DNA of 64,000 bases from Pyropia yezoensis (GCA_009829735.1 CM020619.1:23895554-23959553); one strand, 5' to 3'; numbered from the stretch's first letter, positions 1-11,212 are shown. The notes: a model not told the origin generated them from the letters alone. Made by a program: numbers and translations.

Positions 1-1201
1 GCCACCCCCCCCGCCAGTGGCGCACCCAACCCGCCGCCGCGGCGGCGGCGCCACGGTCACACGCCCCCACCACACGCCGCCGCCGCCGCCCGCTCCGCCG
101 GCGGCCACGCACGTGGCGACGACGCGGCGAGGCCCAACGGGCGGGGGGGGGGAAGGCGGGGGGGGGGGGGGGGTGGGGGGGGCGCCGCCCCACATGGAAT
201 GGAAGCCACGGGGGCTGGTGGCTGCCCACCACACCACACACCCCCCCCCCCACCCTCCCCCGGGTGCCCCGCCGCCGCGCAGTGGCCCATTGGCTGAGCG
301 TTGCCCGCCCGCCGCCGCCAACGATGCGACGGCGGCGGGAGGGGGGTGGCACGCGGTGGTGGGTGGGGGCGGGGGGGGGGGGGGGTGGGCAGGAGGTGGT
401 GGCAGGAGGTGGGGGGGGGGGCGCCGCGTGAGTGGGGCGCCCGCCGCACCCATCTGCTGGGCGTGATTGGGTTTTAGCGGTGGATCAGAGGCGGGGGGGG
501 GGGGGGGGGGGGGGGGGGGAGCGGAGGTGAGGGGTGCGTCGGCCCCGCGTGGCGCAGTGCCGGCGACGGTGAACAAAGAGGCCCGCGGAACGGCGCGCCG
601 TTTGGCCCAGCGTGGCAGCGGCGGCGCTATAGCCGCACGTATCGGGTCGGCCGCATGGCCACCGGCGCTGTACCAGGGAGGGGGGGGGAAGCGCGTCGGG
701 ATGGGGAGGCTACGGGAGGCCCCGGCCGGCGGCCCGCCATCTCCCCGTCGCGCCTCAACACATGGCCATGCAGGCCAACAACGTCGCGTTGGTGCAAACA
801 AGTTTATCTATCCCGTATTCCCCACGTATTTACTCTTCCACAAGGGAGCGCCTCGGTACAGTAGGATGTTCTTTTTAAGTGATTCATTTTGAGGACTTCC
901 CCCAAGTCGACCCAAGAGAGAGTTGGAAGATCGGTCGGATCGATGGTAGCTTGATCTTGTGATTCAAACAGACGGGGCACCTGTCTCGATCGACAATCGG
1001 GTCGGCCCGCGGATTGCCGCCGGCGTCACGCCACTCCGCCCCCGTGTCCCTGTCCCGCGCACCCCACCCCCCCCCAACGTCTGTCCCCCCCACGTCCACC
1101 CGGTGACGCCTCCCCGCCGCCCGTGCGTCGGCCGCCTTCACGCCGGGCACCCACCCCTCTGCTCCCCATTTGTCCGAACTCCTTCCCGTTTGCCCGTTAC
1201 C
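1..1201. other. Low-complexity G/C-rich region and RPS5 upstream region
   Basis: Positions 1-550 are dominated by long G and C homopolymer runs (for example around 150-180, 365-385 and 490-520) and give only glycine/proline/alanine-rich frames on both strands, so I call no gene. From about 780 the composition becomes normal. Roughly 1060-1201 is a pyrimidine-rich leader running up to the RPS5 start codon and probably holds its promoter and 5' UTR. I see no clear TATA box. Confidence 0.6.
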
Positions 1202-2461
1202 ATGGCCACGGAGGTGAAGCTGTTCAACCGGTGGTCGTTTGAGGATGTGGAGGTCAAGGACATTGCCCTGATTGACTACATTGCGGTCAAGCAGAAGTAC
1301 GCTGTCTTCCTGCCCCACACCGCCGGTCGCTACAATGCAAAGCGGTTCCGCAAGTCCCAGTGCCCGATTGTGGAGCGCCTGGTGTGCTCGCTGATGATGA
1401 AGGGGCGGAACAATGGCAAGAAGCTGATGGCCACCCGCATCGTCAAGCACACGTTTGAGATCATCCACCTGCTCAACGGGGAGAACCCGGTCCAGGTACG
1501 TGGGGCGTGCAGTTGGGGGCGCGGGGGGCGGTTGAGGGATCCGGCGCGGGTTGGCCACGGGCCAGCCTGCGGCGCCGCACGCGCGGTTGGCTGTCAGTGT
1601 GGGGGGGGGGGGGGTGTGGGGGGAGGGGCGGCGGCGGCAGCGTCGTCCGCGCTCCCTTTGCGTTGTCGGCCTCGTGCGGGTGCGGTCCGCGTGCCCATCG
1701 CTGGGTGGGTTGTGATGGCGGCCGCAGCCCGTTTGGATTGCCCTCTGTCCCGCCGCGAGGCGTGGCGTGGGTGCACTGGGCGTGCCGTCGTGGCCCCCGC
1801 GGTTGTTTGAGGGAATGGCTGCGACGTTTGCTTGCTCGCATGCAGGGCACGGCTGTGGCCCAGTGGCTGCAAGTACCACCGGTGCATTGGGCGTAGTGGG
1901 CGTCAGCCCGTCGTCAGGTGTATCGCCGGTTGTCGACTCTTCACCCGTCCGATGCTGCGGCCTTTGTGTGGCGACAAGACGGCGTTCTCGATTCTCGAGT
2001 AGCTGTCGTGGCTCCTAGCGTATCTCATGCGATTAATCTGCCTATGCCATGTGTCCCGCGTATCTAACCGATCGTTTTTTCCCCATTTGTGGTTCTGTGT
2101 TGACGTCTTCTCTTGCTCGGCTCGATGTGCATCGAACGGCACTGTCTCGCTGCTTCTCGCGTTCGTGGTCACCTAGGTGCTGGTCGATGCTGTTGTCAAC
2201 GCGGGCCCCCGCGAAGACTCGACGCGCATCGGCTCGGCCGGTACCGTCCGGCGGCAGGCGGTGGATGTGTCGCCGATGCGGCGGGTGAACATGGCACTGT
2301 GCCTGCTCACCACGGGCGCGCGCGAGTCGGCGTTCCGGTCCATAAAGACCATTGCTGAGTGCCTGGCGGACGAGCTTATCAACGCCTCCAAGGGCTCCTC
2401 CAACTCGTACGCGATCAAGAAGAAGGACGAGGTGGAGCGTGTGGCCAAGGCGAACCGTTGA
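1202..2461 (+). CDS. RPS5: 40S ribosomal protein S5 (uS7), two exons
   Basis: Exon 1 is 1202-1495 (98 codons) and exon 2 is 2177-2461 (94 codons plus TGA), giving a 192-residue protein, the usual length for eukaryotic uS7. It is a cytosolic small-subunit head protein that contacts 18S rRNA and the E-site/mRNA exit region. Family landmarks seen are [19 protein letters not shown] at about residues 42-60, the [10 protein letters not shown] segment (65-74), [10 protein letters not shown] after the splice junction, and the conserved C-terminus [18 protein letters not shown]. The intron starts GTACG at 1496, ends CTAG at 2176, and joins codons in phase 0 between Gln98 and Val99. The ATG has a good context (ACC before, G after). 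Upstream in-frame codons from 959 are not homologous to the family, so this start is chosen. Identification is very secure; splice sites are inferred from GT/AG and family continuity. Confidence 0.96.
1496..2176 (+). other. Intron of RPS5 (681 nt, GT-AG)
   Basis: This is the only intron I can support in the window. It starts GTACG, ends CACCTAG, and lies in phase 0. It contains a G-run at about 1602-1625. I looked for an embedded C/D-box snoRNA, as ribosomal protein introns often carry one, and found no convincing C and D box pair. Confidence 0.9.
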
Positions 2462-3159
2462 GATTTTTTCTGCTGGCGGGGGCGTCGGTGCTTGGTGGCG
2501 TGTGAGGGGTTGGGGGGAGTGGGGGGGGTGGGGTGGGTGGTGGAGTGCCTCTGTTACGCTTTAGGCTGGGTGCGGCGTGCGGTGGGCGTCTAAAAGGTCA
2601 ATACGAACACGCGTCGCACCGTGACCCGACCGGGGGTTGGCCATTCTTGTGTGCGGGGCTGTCGGGCTTGGGCGGGCGGCGGCCGTGCGGCGCGCATGAC
2701 TGTTCTCCGACGGGCCACCCGGTGGGGTCCGCAGATCACCCTGCAGAGGGGATCTGTCAATGAGGCAGTGCGAGCAGGTTAGCGCCCTGTCGGACGCAGT
2801 CAGCGCCCTGACAGGCGCTGACTACACAACCTCATGTCGGACGCATAGCCCTCGGCGGTGACTCGCTGGTCCCCGTTTCGAGGCCGCCGCCCATGACCGA
2901 AGAGATGGGCTGGTGGGTCATTGGTGCTGCCCCCTCTACTCCGTGTGTGCCAAGCGAGCCTTGTCCACCGAAGCGGCGGCGTAGCCCTCGAACGTACGCT
3001 TTGTCTGCGACCCCTGAAGGACCACGCGTGGGGCCCCCCGCTGGTCGCGTCTCGAACGCACCAGACCCTATTGCTTTAATCTATACACCCGCACGGCCTG
3101 TGTGCAGCGCCGTCCGCACATGACCATGTGCCTCTCTCGCCTCACTCTCTCCAGGCGCT
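2462..3159. other. Intergenic region between convergent RPS5 and a secreted-protein gene
   Basis: No gene is supported. A G-rich stretch occurs at 2500-2545. A small perfect hairpin lies at 2799-2822 (9-bp arms GTCAGCGCC / GGCGCTGAC, 6-nt loop), and the neighbouring motif GTCGGACGCA appears twice (about 2788 and 2837). Both flanking genes end here, so their 3' UTRs must lie within it. Confidence 0.5.
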
Positions 3160-4455
3160 CTACATCTCGGCCCCATCCGATGTCTGCTCGCGCTCCGCGG
3201 GCGGCTGCTCTGGCTCCCGCGCGTCCCGATACACCTTGCCACCTGAGGGCGCTGGCGGCGCGTCCGTGGTGGCCCTCGTTGGCGGTGGCGGCGCCTCCCC
3301 CGCCAGCGGTTGCGTGGCGTCAACCTCAATGGGTGTGGCGCCGCCCGCCCCCCCCACCCCACCCCCCCCTCCCCCACCAAACGCCTCTGCCGGCGCGTAG
3401 TCCCCCACGCCCACGTGGATGCGGATGGCCTGCGCCTCACACGGTGCGGTCCCATCGGCGGCCCAGCCGCCCGTCCGCACGTACCGCGTGGCGGGGCGCT
3501 CCTCGCACCACTCAGCGCCCCGAAAGTCACACACGTAGCTCCGCTTGACGCTGGTCATCCGCACGCACCGCCCATCCACCGCCGTCCCCGCCGCGTCACG
3601 GCGGCGGACAAGGAGGGTGTGGGACGGCTCGGGGCGGGGCGCGCACACGCAGCCGCAGCCGACGCGGAGGGCGCCGACAAACGCGCCCGTCTTGGCGCCC
3701 GCATGCGTCGTGTCGGCCTGGCTCAGCGCGTACACCACCGCCAGCTGTTCGACGGGGGTGGTGTAGTTGACGCCCACCCGCCCGAGGCGGGCATTGCGGT
3801 CATTCAGGTTGGTCACCCGCGTCCACGAGGCGTAGCTGGCCGCCGCGGCGGGGGTGTCGCCGTAGCCCGCCCAGCCAATGGCAGCCAGCCCCTCGCCCGC
3901 CACGGGCACGTCCGCCACCCCCAGCAGACTGTCGGGGGGGACAGTCAGCTCGGGGCGGAGGAGCTCCCCTGCAGACGTGCGGCCGAGCGTCGCGACGGCC
4001 TCCCGCCAGGTCATGCTGGCGTTGCCCCCCTCCCCCGGCGGGCGGGCGTCAATGTCCTCCACGACAAAGGCGGGGGTCCACCCAAAGCCGTTGGCCGCCA
4101 CCGTCAGCGCCTGGAAGCCAGTCAGGGTGGGCGTCCCGTCACCGTCCGACACAGTACATGGCCGCCCAGACGACTGGCCAATGATGGTAAACGGGGAGCC
4201 CGCCCGGAGGGCGCCGCCCGTCGGCGCGTCCGCCCGTGACCGGCAGCCGCCCACCGAGTGCGCCGCGGCGGTGAGCTGACGGCCGTCGGGGAGGGTGAAG
4301 ACGCTGTCGGGGGCGTCGAGGATGGTGTGGATCGGGACGGTGTGAGGCTTGCACGCGGGCGCCGCCACCGCCGAGGACGCAACCGCTGCGACAGTGGCGG
4401 CGGCGGCGGTTGCCGCCACCGCTGCCGCCGCGATGGACACCCGCAACGTTGCCAT
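3160..4455 (-). CDS. Putative secreted protein of unknown family
   Basis: A 431-residue ORF is read from ATG at 4455. The frame is open further upstream (to 4680), but that part is low-complexity and uses a non-ATG codon. From 4455 the protein starts with a classic signal peptide: MATLRVS followed by about 25 Ala/Val/Thr residues, ending near AVAAPAC. The mature part is cysteine-containing and ordered (about residues 35-350), with WGY/GYG-type segments, one NYT and one NAS potential glycosylation site, and a cysteine-rich patch GCGCVC near residue 265. The last 80 residues form a Gly/Pro/Ala-rich tail containing a nine-glycine run. I recognise no enzyme motif or domain. An extracellular or cell-wall location is inferred from the signal peptide alone. 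Long plus-strand ORFs over the same interval (for example 3310-4239) are antisense shadows. Confidence 0.72.
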   Translation of the reverse strand: MATLRVSIAAAAVAATAAAATVAAVASSAVAAPACKPHTVPIHTILDAPDSVFTLPDGRQLTAAAHSVGGCRSRADAPTGGALRAGSPFTIIGQSSGRPCTVSDGDGTPTLTGFQALTVAANGFGWTPAFVVEDIDARPPGEGGNASMTWREAVATLGRTSAGELLRPELTVPPDSLLGVADVPVAGEGLAAIGWAGYGDTPAAAASYASWTRVTNLNDRNARLGRVGVNYTTPVEQLAVVYALSQADTTHAGAKTGAFVGALRVGCGCVCAPRPEPSHTLLVRRRDAAGTAVDGRCVRMTSVKRSYVCDFRGAEWCEERPATRYVRTGGWAADGTAPCEAQAIRIHVGVGDYAPAEAFGGGGGGGVGGAGGATPIEVDATQPLAGEAPPPPTRATTDAPPAPSGGKVYRDAREPEQPPAEREQTSDGAEM

Positions 4456-5786
4456 GGAAAGGACAGCGAAGGGGGGGAGAAGGGGGGAGGAGGGAAGGCG
4501 GACCGTCGATATGGGAAGGAATGCAAGGGATGGGTGGAGAAAGGAAGCAGGGGGGCAGGGCAGGGTGGACTGAAGAGAGAAAAGAGACAAGCGGGGAAAA
4601 GAGGTCAATCCAACCGCCACACAGCCACCGGCTCCGCCACGAGACACCAGTGACAGGGGTGTCGACTTGAACGGCAACACCGACGCCGGCAGCCTGTCTC
4701 AAGGAAGCGGTGGCGCGGTTGGCGACGGCCTGTGTGGGCGGCCAAGTTGTTCGCGCCGTCTGTATTGCGACGAGCGCTGAAGTAGAGGAACGGCGCCCTT
4801 CCCTGCTGATACACCCGCACGACAACAGCACGGGGTTCCCGCCGACCACCACGACCGCCAACAGCCGGCTGGCCGGGGCGACCCGCCCGCTGTGCGCCCC
4901 GCAGGCGGTGTCTGGCGGGGACGAGGGCCCCGGCAGCCGCGTCGCTGCCCACTTTTCCTCTACCCGTTGCCCCCCCCCACCTCTCCTCCTCTTCCGGTCC
5001 CCTCCCCGCCCCACCTGCCATCACTCGACCGCCCGTGTAGATTGACGGTGGCCCATCCGGGCGACGCCCTGCATCCTCCGCCCACCCCCCCCACCGTCAC
5101 CCCCCCAGGGTTGCCAACCTGGCGACCCCCACGCCCACAGGCCGAGAGAGGAGCGCCACGGCGACAGCGGCAGTGGTGGTGGTGACAGGAGGGCGGGCGT
5201 GTGGGCGTGCAGGGGGGCGGGAGGAAAATCCAGGAGGGCATGGAGGAGGAGGAGGTTGTAAGGAGGTGGAGGAGGTTGTAAGGAGGGGGGATGTCTGCCA
5301 GGAGGGTAGGAAGAAAGGGCAAGTGCGTGCGCCACCCTGAGGCGTGCCACCGGGCAGTGCCCCGACTCGACCTCGTCCGCCCTAACTGCGCCCGCTCGCA
5401 TGGACAGTGGAGTGGGGTGAGAGGGGCGCGGGCGGCATTGCCGTCAGACGCTCCAGGCGGTGGTGGCGACGGATGGGAAGGGCGACGACGACCGCCGCCG
5501 TCGCGGTGGGAGTGCAAGGGCGGGGGTGGTATCTAGAGGGAAAGAGAGGGCAGGGGGGGGAGGGAGAGAGGATGCTGGGGGGGGCCCGCAGCGCACCTGC
5601 GGGCGTCGACGGAGACATCAACTGTGGTGGGGACACTGCGCGGAATTTGGTCGCTGCCGTCCACAGGTCGCTGCCGTCCACAGATCTAAATTTAGGCCTC
5701 GGACGTGCGCCCTACGCCATGCTGTGGTAGCCGTGGCACCAGTTCCAGAGATGCACAGTGATTTTATTAGCGAAGCCCCATGTGAT
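4456..5786. other. Intergenic GC-rich region
   Basis: No supported gene. It contains a short purine-rich tandem repeat at about 5240-5290 (two copies of GGAGGAGGTTGTAAGGAGG) and a 17-bp tandem duplication of GTCGCTGCCGTCCACA at about 5650-5683. Open frames on both strands are proline/arginine-rich and have no family resemblance. Confidence 0.5.
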
Positions 5787-6534
5787 TATGGTGCTTTTCC
5801 CAAAAATGGCCACCTCGGTGTGGGAACGCAACCTTCGATGCAAACAGCAACAGTATCTGGCCCACTTGATCGCGGGACTGGTCCACATCACGTGCAGCCA
5901 ATAGTAGGGCACGGAGCGCGCAGATCGCACCGGCCACAGGCTGAGATGCATGTACCTCCAGAGAATGTGACGGTTGGGCACGTCATTTAGGCCATCTGCC
6001 CACGCATGCTGAGCAATCAAATCAGCACACGTTGCAAGACAAGCCTCGTGATTACATTGACCAATCGCATGCTCGACACGTTTTCGCAGGTTGCCGGAAG
6101 CGTCCGCAACCAGCACTCGCAGGCCGCAACCCGGACTGGAAGACCCGGCCTGGTTTCACGGAACGACTCGGGTCCGCCTCTGAGATTCAAACGGCCAATA
6201 ACCATGAAGGCCTGAGGGGGTCGTGAGGCCACATAGTTAACAACCCGAGGCCCGCATTAGCACACCGGACTGGAACCACCTCGCCCATTTCACCGGTCCA
6301 CAGCAACCCACGGCAACCTGTGACACGGTTTGCGCAGTGGTCCCCGGAAGCCCGCGAACTGGCCATCGCCGAGCACGTGACCCCCACAACCAGCACTACT
6401 TACCGACACAATCGAGCTCCCCGAAAGTCTGGCGGACGTGTGACACGCCTGGAAGACCATCCAGGGGCGGTGTCGAGGTCCCGTCAAAGGTTGCATTCCA
6501 CACCGATGTGGCCATTTTTTGGAAAAGCACCATA
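5787..6534. mobile_element. Decayed non-autonomous DNA element with ~54-bp inverted ends
   Basis: The 54 bp at 5787-5840 (starting TATGGTGCTTTTCCC) recur inverted at 6481-6534 with about 85% identity by eye. The two arms enclose about 640 bp with no coding capacity, lower in GC than the surroundings. This geometry fits an old MITE or other TIR element. I cannot see a target-site duplication because the arms fade gradually at their outer ends, so the true termini may lie further out and the superfamily stays unknown. Confidence 0.55.
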
Positions 6535-6789
6535 GCGAAGCTCCAAGGTATGTGAAGCAGCCACGCTTGTTGTCGCGCTAACGCCAATTGATTGGTCCAC
6601 GTACTTGCAATATTAAATTTCTCCCAGCCACTCGTTGGACCGGCCGGTCCGCGGTACGGCTCGAGTGGCACGATGCGGCGAGCCGTCGGTCTTGTCCAGC
6701 TCCCAGCGGCCCTGGTTGGGGTTGCCTTGTGGTGCCCACTCGCTTCGGGAGGGTGGAGGGCCTGGTCGGGGAGGGGAAAGGGGGACTCG
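6535..6789. other. Intergenic region
   Basis: Mixed-composition sequence between the decayed TIR element and the G-rich array. No gene or repeat recognised. Confidence 0.4.
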
Positions 6790-9060
6790 GGGCGGGGGGT
6801 CATCCGCTGTGCCTGGGGGGGGCGCGGCTGCGGCCTGTGGCAGGGGCGGCTGCTGCGGGGGGGAGGGGGCGGCGGCTGCCTGCCAGGCGTTGGGCAGCGG
6901 CGTTCATGCGGGGTGTTGCCGCTGCCGGGCAGGGGGGGCGGCCGCGGCCGCGAGTGCGGCGGCTGAGGCCGGGTGTGGGGCGGCCTCTTTGTGAGGAACC
7001 ACCCACACTTGGGCAGCCGTCAACGTTCTCGTGATGGTGTCAGCGACACGTGCCAGCCAATAGGGCGACAGAATGCGGGGAAGATGATGAAAGTGGTGAC
7101 GGTGGTGGGTCTGAGGATGAGGACGGTGCGACGTCGGTGGTGATCGATGGGGGTTCAAGGGGTTAAGGTCGTCTTTGGTCTGTGTCTGTGGTTTGCCCGT
7201 CCGGTCTCCCCCGGTCGCGCCGACACCCACGCACTATATACTCACGTTAAGGCACCCGAGGTGCCCCAAAGCATGCGTTTCCCCGTCGCGCCGCCGGTAG
7301 GCACAAAACGGCCCAAAAACAAAGCATGGCTCTCAAAACAAAGCATGGGCGGGCGTGCGCACTAAAGGAGTGCAGCCCCAGTCTGCCGTAAACGAAAGGT
7401 TCCGGCGTGTCGCGCCTAGTGCGCCGCCCCAGCCGGCCCGAGACGCCAGTCGGTCCGCAGGTCCGAGAGGCATGTAAGCACGGTTCGATCGAGTCAACCA
7501 AATCGGCCAGCCGGCTAGCCAGTCACATTGCTGCTATGCTGCAGCGAGGACATTTTAACGGACTCGCCAGCTGTGGCAGATGTGGCTCGTCATGGGTGCT
7601 GACGGTGGCGCTTTTCGACAGGCCATGATGGGCTGTCGATGGCTGCTGTTGTGTGGCCGGCAGACACCGTCAGACAGCGGCTGACTCATCTTGAGTCTGG
7701 AAGGTACACCGCGTCATGCCCCACAATACATAGAATTGATCCATGTCGCCAGGAGTTGGTTCGGCAGGATGTGTAAGGAGAGTCACAGATATTATCCCTT
7801 AGGTATCAGGCATGGGATTAGGAGGGAAATCCTTACACTCCTCCGGGAGGGGGCTTCCGCAGGCGGCTAGCGGTGGGAGCGGGCGGCCGCTGCCTGGGAG
7901 AAGGCGGCGGCTGGCGGCTGCGGCCGGGATCGGGGCGCGGTGTTGCTGAGGATGGGGTGGCCGTGGCCGGGCAGGAGGCGGCCGCCGCAGGGTGGTTTGG
8001 GCAGCAGCAGCTGAGGGCGGGGCGGCTGCTGCCCGGGGGAGAGCGGCCGCTGATGGGGGTGGGGTGACCGCTGGCGGCTGCGGAAGGGGGTCGGGTGGCT
8101 GCTGCCTATATGGGGGCTGCGGCTGCGGCCGGATGGGGGCATTTGGCGGGCGACTAGTGCTGGGCGGGGAGTGGCTCCTGCTTGGGGTGGGGAGGCCGCT
8201 GGTGGTCAGAGTTGGGGGGTTGGCGGCTGCTGGGTGAGGTAGGGCGGCTGCGGCCGGGGGGGGGCCGGGTGCCGTCGGAGGGGGTGTTCTAGAGCGGCGG
8301 GGCCGGGTGGTCGCTGCCGGGGGGGGGGCGGCTGTGGTCGCGGGGGGGCTTAGCGTCTGCCGGGGGTGGGTGGCCGCCGCCTCGGGTGGTGGCTGGGGGC
8401 AGCGGTGGGGTGCGGGTTGGTTCGAGGTAGGGGGCGGCTGTGGACGGGTGCATAGCGGCGGGGGGCGGAGCAGGGCTGCGCGGGGGGACTGCTACAGTAG
8501 TGGGGGGGGCGGCCCGGCCACGCCTCTGAGAACGTTGGCGACCGTTGGGCTATGACCTGCATGGGCAATGTATTGGAGTAACTCCCGAGAGACGTATGTA
8601 CCAAGCAGGCAGAATGAGAAGAGGAAAAAAAAAACCTGCCGACCACGCCGCTGTGTTGTGCTTCTGGTCGCGAACCGGTTCGTGAAGCGCCACGTGGCGC
8701 CTGCCGCATGATCTCCTTGAGGAGGTTGTACTGGCGGCGGCGGCGGCGGGGAGCGGGCGGCCGCTGCTGGGAAGCGGGTGGCTGCGGCCAGCAGGGGGGC
8801 GGCTGCGGCCGGGAGGGGGCGGCTGCGGCCGCGGATAGGGCGGCTGCTGGGGCTTCGGCCAGGGTGGGAGCCCGGCCGCTGTCGGGGAGGGGGCGGCCAC
8901 GGCCGGGCGGGGGGCAGGCGCCGCTCGCTGAATAAGGCTGCTGCAGCCGGGGGGGGATCTGCTGCTGCCCAGGGGTTAGGGGCCGCTGCCGGGAGTGGGG
9001 CGCCCATAGTCGACCATGGGTGGGGGGTAGGTGGTTTCTTGGGGCGGGGCGGAGGCTGCC
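6790..9060. repeat. G-rich minisatellite-like array interrupted by a solo LTR
   Basis: Degenerate units around GGGGCGGCTGCGGCCGGG fill 6790-6989 and 7843-9060. The array is broken by the solo LTR at 6990-7837 and by a less GC-rich island at about 8520-8720. Unit length and order vary, so it is better called low-complexity/minisatellite than a regular satellite. Strand asymmetry is strong (G on plus). All ORFs crossing it are Gly/Ala/Arg or Pro-rich shadows. Confidence 0.65.
6990..7837. mobile_element. Solo LTR, family A copy 1
   Basis: The element begins TGTGAGG and ends CCTTACA (TG...CA termini with short imperfect inversion). It is 848 bp long and matches 26462-27334 along its whole length at perhaps 65-75% identity by eye. 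Landmarks shared by the two copies are CCACCCACAC near the start, a TATATA box (ACTATATACTC, about 7232), GGTGCCCCAAAGCATGCG, and the terminal TTATCCC...TCCTTACA block. Flanks CTCTT (6985-6989) and CTCCT (7838-7842) are a plausible one-mismatch 5-bp target duplication. No internal region or partner LTR lies nearby, so it is read as a solo LTR left by recombination. Confidence 0.7.
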
Positions 9061-9944
9061 GCCTCCAGCGCCGTCGCGGCGGCCGCTCTTCCAGCCCACG
9101 AGGCACCCGCCCCAGTGTCGGACCGGACCGACGAGGCGTCACCGTCGTTTGGCGACGCTCGAGCGGCCAGACCCACATTCAGATAGTTTTCGATAGTGAC
9201 GCCCAGGTGGCGGTCGCTCCCTTTGGGAGACAACCAAAAAAAGGGGGGCGCCGCAGGGCTCCCCGCCGGGCGACGAGGTATGTACGGTCAGCAGCCGCCC
9301 CCCCCCCTCCGAGGGCCCGGAGCGCCCCCTGCCACCAGCTGCCGCCCCACCCCTTACAGCGGCCACTCGCCACCGCTCTGTGAGGCGCTGGCGCGGCTGG
9401 CCCAGGGAGGGTCGCCGCGCTCGGCATCCACGTCCCCACCGCCGACACAGTGGTCGACGGCGGCTGCGGCGACAAAGGTGGCGGCGGTGCTGGTGTGGCG
9501 GCGGCGGCGGCTGAGGTGGCGGCGCGGCAGCTGCCTGTGCAGGCAGGCGCGATTGTCATGCCACTCCTTAACGCATCTCATTCGTTCTGTCCCTGTACTT
9601 GTGGACAGCTTCGCTTTTAGCCCCCCCTTGCGACCGGGGGGGGGCTCCCATTGATTGTGGCTTTGAGCACAGCCAACAAACAACAGGCCTTACGACGTTC
9701 CGAGAGCCTTATTTGTAGATAAACGTGGCAGACGTTCATTGGAGGGTGGAGCATTCCGAACACGCTTGCTGGTCTTCCTCATCCAGACCTCCTGAAATTT
9801 CGTAGAACGGGCCGCAGAGCGGGGGTACAGTCTTTCTCCATTGCTGTGACATCCTTTCTTGGGCACGGTATCTAGTAACCAATGCAGGTCGACCGACCTC
9901 TACGGTGCGATCAACGCATGTGTCAGCGTTCGATCGTTGTCACC
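9061..9944. other. Intergenic region
   Basis: The GC-rich first half (9061-9550) has no recognisable protein, and the second half is more balanced in composition. Nothing further supported. Confidence 0.4.
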
Positions 9945-10680
9945 GACCAATCAGGGGGCGGAATCAAGTTACAATCCTTGGGCTTACGGTCGCCACAAAA
10001 GGTGCCCAACAAGGGAGAAAGACAGTAGTCTCGCACGATATATTGCAGTTCCCCGAATTTCGTCTCATGGAGACAAGAACAAGAGCGTGACAACACGGCC
10101 ATGAGCCAACCGCGTGCTGGGAGCTTGCAGCGGAACAATGGGGTGCTGTAGGGCTATCCTTTTGATCAGGCGATGATTGGTGGCTGCAGTCGCGGCGGAT
10201 CTGGTACCGAACGCTGGTTGGTCAGATAGCTGTTATTTTTTCTCACGATCTCGGCGGATTTCCCTCTATCTCAACCAAATCTACTCAGGAGCACTGGGAG
10301 AGGTCGCAGCTGGTTCGTGGGATGCCTGTTCTCTTTTCGCTGTTGGCAGGAATCTCTAGAAAGTCTCAGATCGCACTGTTTCCACAGAAACGCCGAGCAC
10401 TCATTGGCCAGTGGAGCACCTGGAGCACCACTGGCCAATGAGTGCTCGGCGTTTTTGTGGAAACAGTGCGATCTGAGACTTTCTAGATCTGAGGCATGCC
10501 ACTGGCCAGTTGTGGGTCTGCTGTTGTCATTGTCGCCATGAGACAATATTCGGGGTACTGCCATATTTCGAACCGTATACCATGTCACTGTGTGTCCTGG
10601 CTTTTGCTATGTGTAGCATATCCGCACTTTGTACCGAATTCCGGCATTGTCTGGCTAGTAGCCCCCCTGATTGGTGGCCC
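9945..10680. mobile_element. Foldback-type element with long degenerate inverted arms
   Basis: Sequence at 10031-10090 (core GCAGTTCCCCGAATTT...GTCTCATGG) is found inverted at about 10516-10575 at roughly 75% identity. The similarity can be followed outwards, with gaps, to about 9945 (CCAATCAGGGGG) and 10680. The arms enclose the much more perfect 133-bp hairpin at 10355-10487. There is no coding capacity. It is best described as a non-autonomous foldback/TIR element; precise ends and target duplication are not visible to me. Confidence 0.5.
10355..10487. repeat. Near-perfect 60-bp inverted repeat (long hairpin)
   Basis: Arm 10355-10414 and arm 10428-10487 are reverse complements over 60 nt with one mismatch (CCACAGAAACG versus CCACAAAAACG), separated by a 13-nt loop (10415-10427). 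Both ends are TCTAGA. An RNA from either strand would fold into a stem of about 60 bp, similar in size to a microRNA or siRNA hairpin precursor. As DNA it is a cruciform candidate. Arm identity far above that of the surrounding element shows it formed or was corrected recently. Confidence 0.9.
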
Positions 10681-11210
10681 CAACCTTGTCGGTATGCGCC
10701 CACTTGTGGCTCGCCTTTTGGGGGACTACTTTTGTATTGTATTGTTTATCTGTCCTTGCCTTGCAGGGATCTTTTATGTTGATTGCCATGCTCGTAGCGA
10801 TCGGCCGTCCGGCTCCCGCTCGGTCGCACGACCAGCATGTTATTTCGCCCTTATTTGCGGCGTGGAGGCTCGCCACCGCCGTTCGGCCAGCTTGCTCCTC
10901 ATCAAACGTCTGGGAGCTAAAGGATTGTCTTCTTTGCCTTTACGGTAATAGCTGTCTCTTTGCCTTCAGGGCGTCGGTCGGTCCCATATCCTTTTACTGG
11001 TCAACACTTATTCCACACTATGAACGCAGTTGCGGCTTTCAGCAACTAATTATACGATGGGCTATTAATTATCTGATTGCGCAAGCGCGCAGTCTCCCGA
11101 AGCCCATTCGACTTCAAGAGAGTATGTTCCTCACATAAGCTCGGTGTGGGCTTTCTCTGCTGCTCATCTCCGCCTGCACCGCCGACGCCACACCCTATTG
11201 GTATGGGGCG
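10681..11210. other. Intergenic region
   Basis: Frames around 10600-11138 on the plus strand are cysteine- and leucine-rich but show no family motif, and they overlap the inverted arm of the foldback element. I see no supported gene. Confidence 0.4.
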
Positions 11211-11212
11211 TA

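Noticed and set aside
17-466. Overlapping ORFs on both strands (149 and 130 codons)
   Set aside because: Pure Gly/Pro/Arg/Ala translation of homopolymer-rich sequence on both strands; no family and no codon structure.
884-1879. 331-codon minus-strand ORF
   Set aside because: Antisense to the RPS5 exon and intron; its long frame is a by-product of high GC.
3310-4239. 309-codon plus-strand ORF
   Set aside because: Antisense shadow of the secreted-protein gene, which has a proper signal peptide and better composition.
10496-11138. Cys/Leu-rich plus-strand ORFs resembling membrane proteins
   Set aside because: They overlap the inverted arms of the foldback element and have no homologue I recognise.
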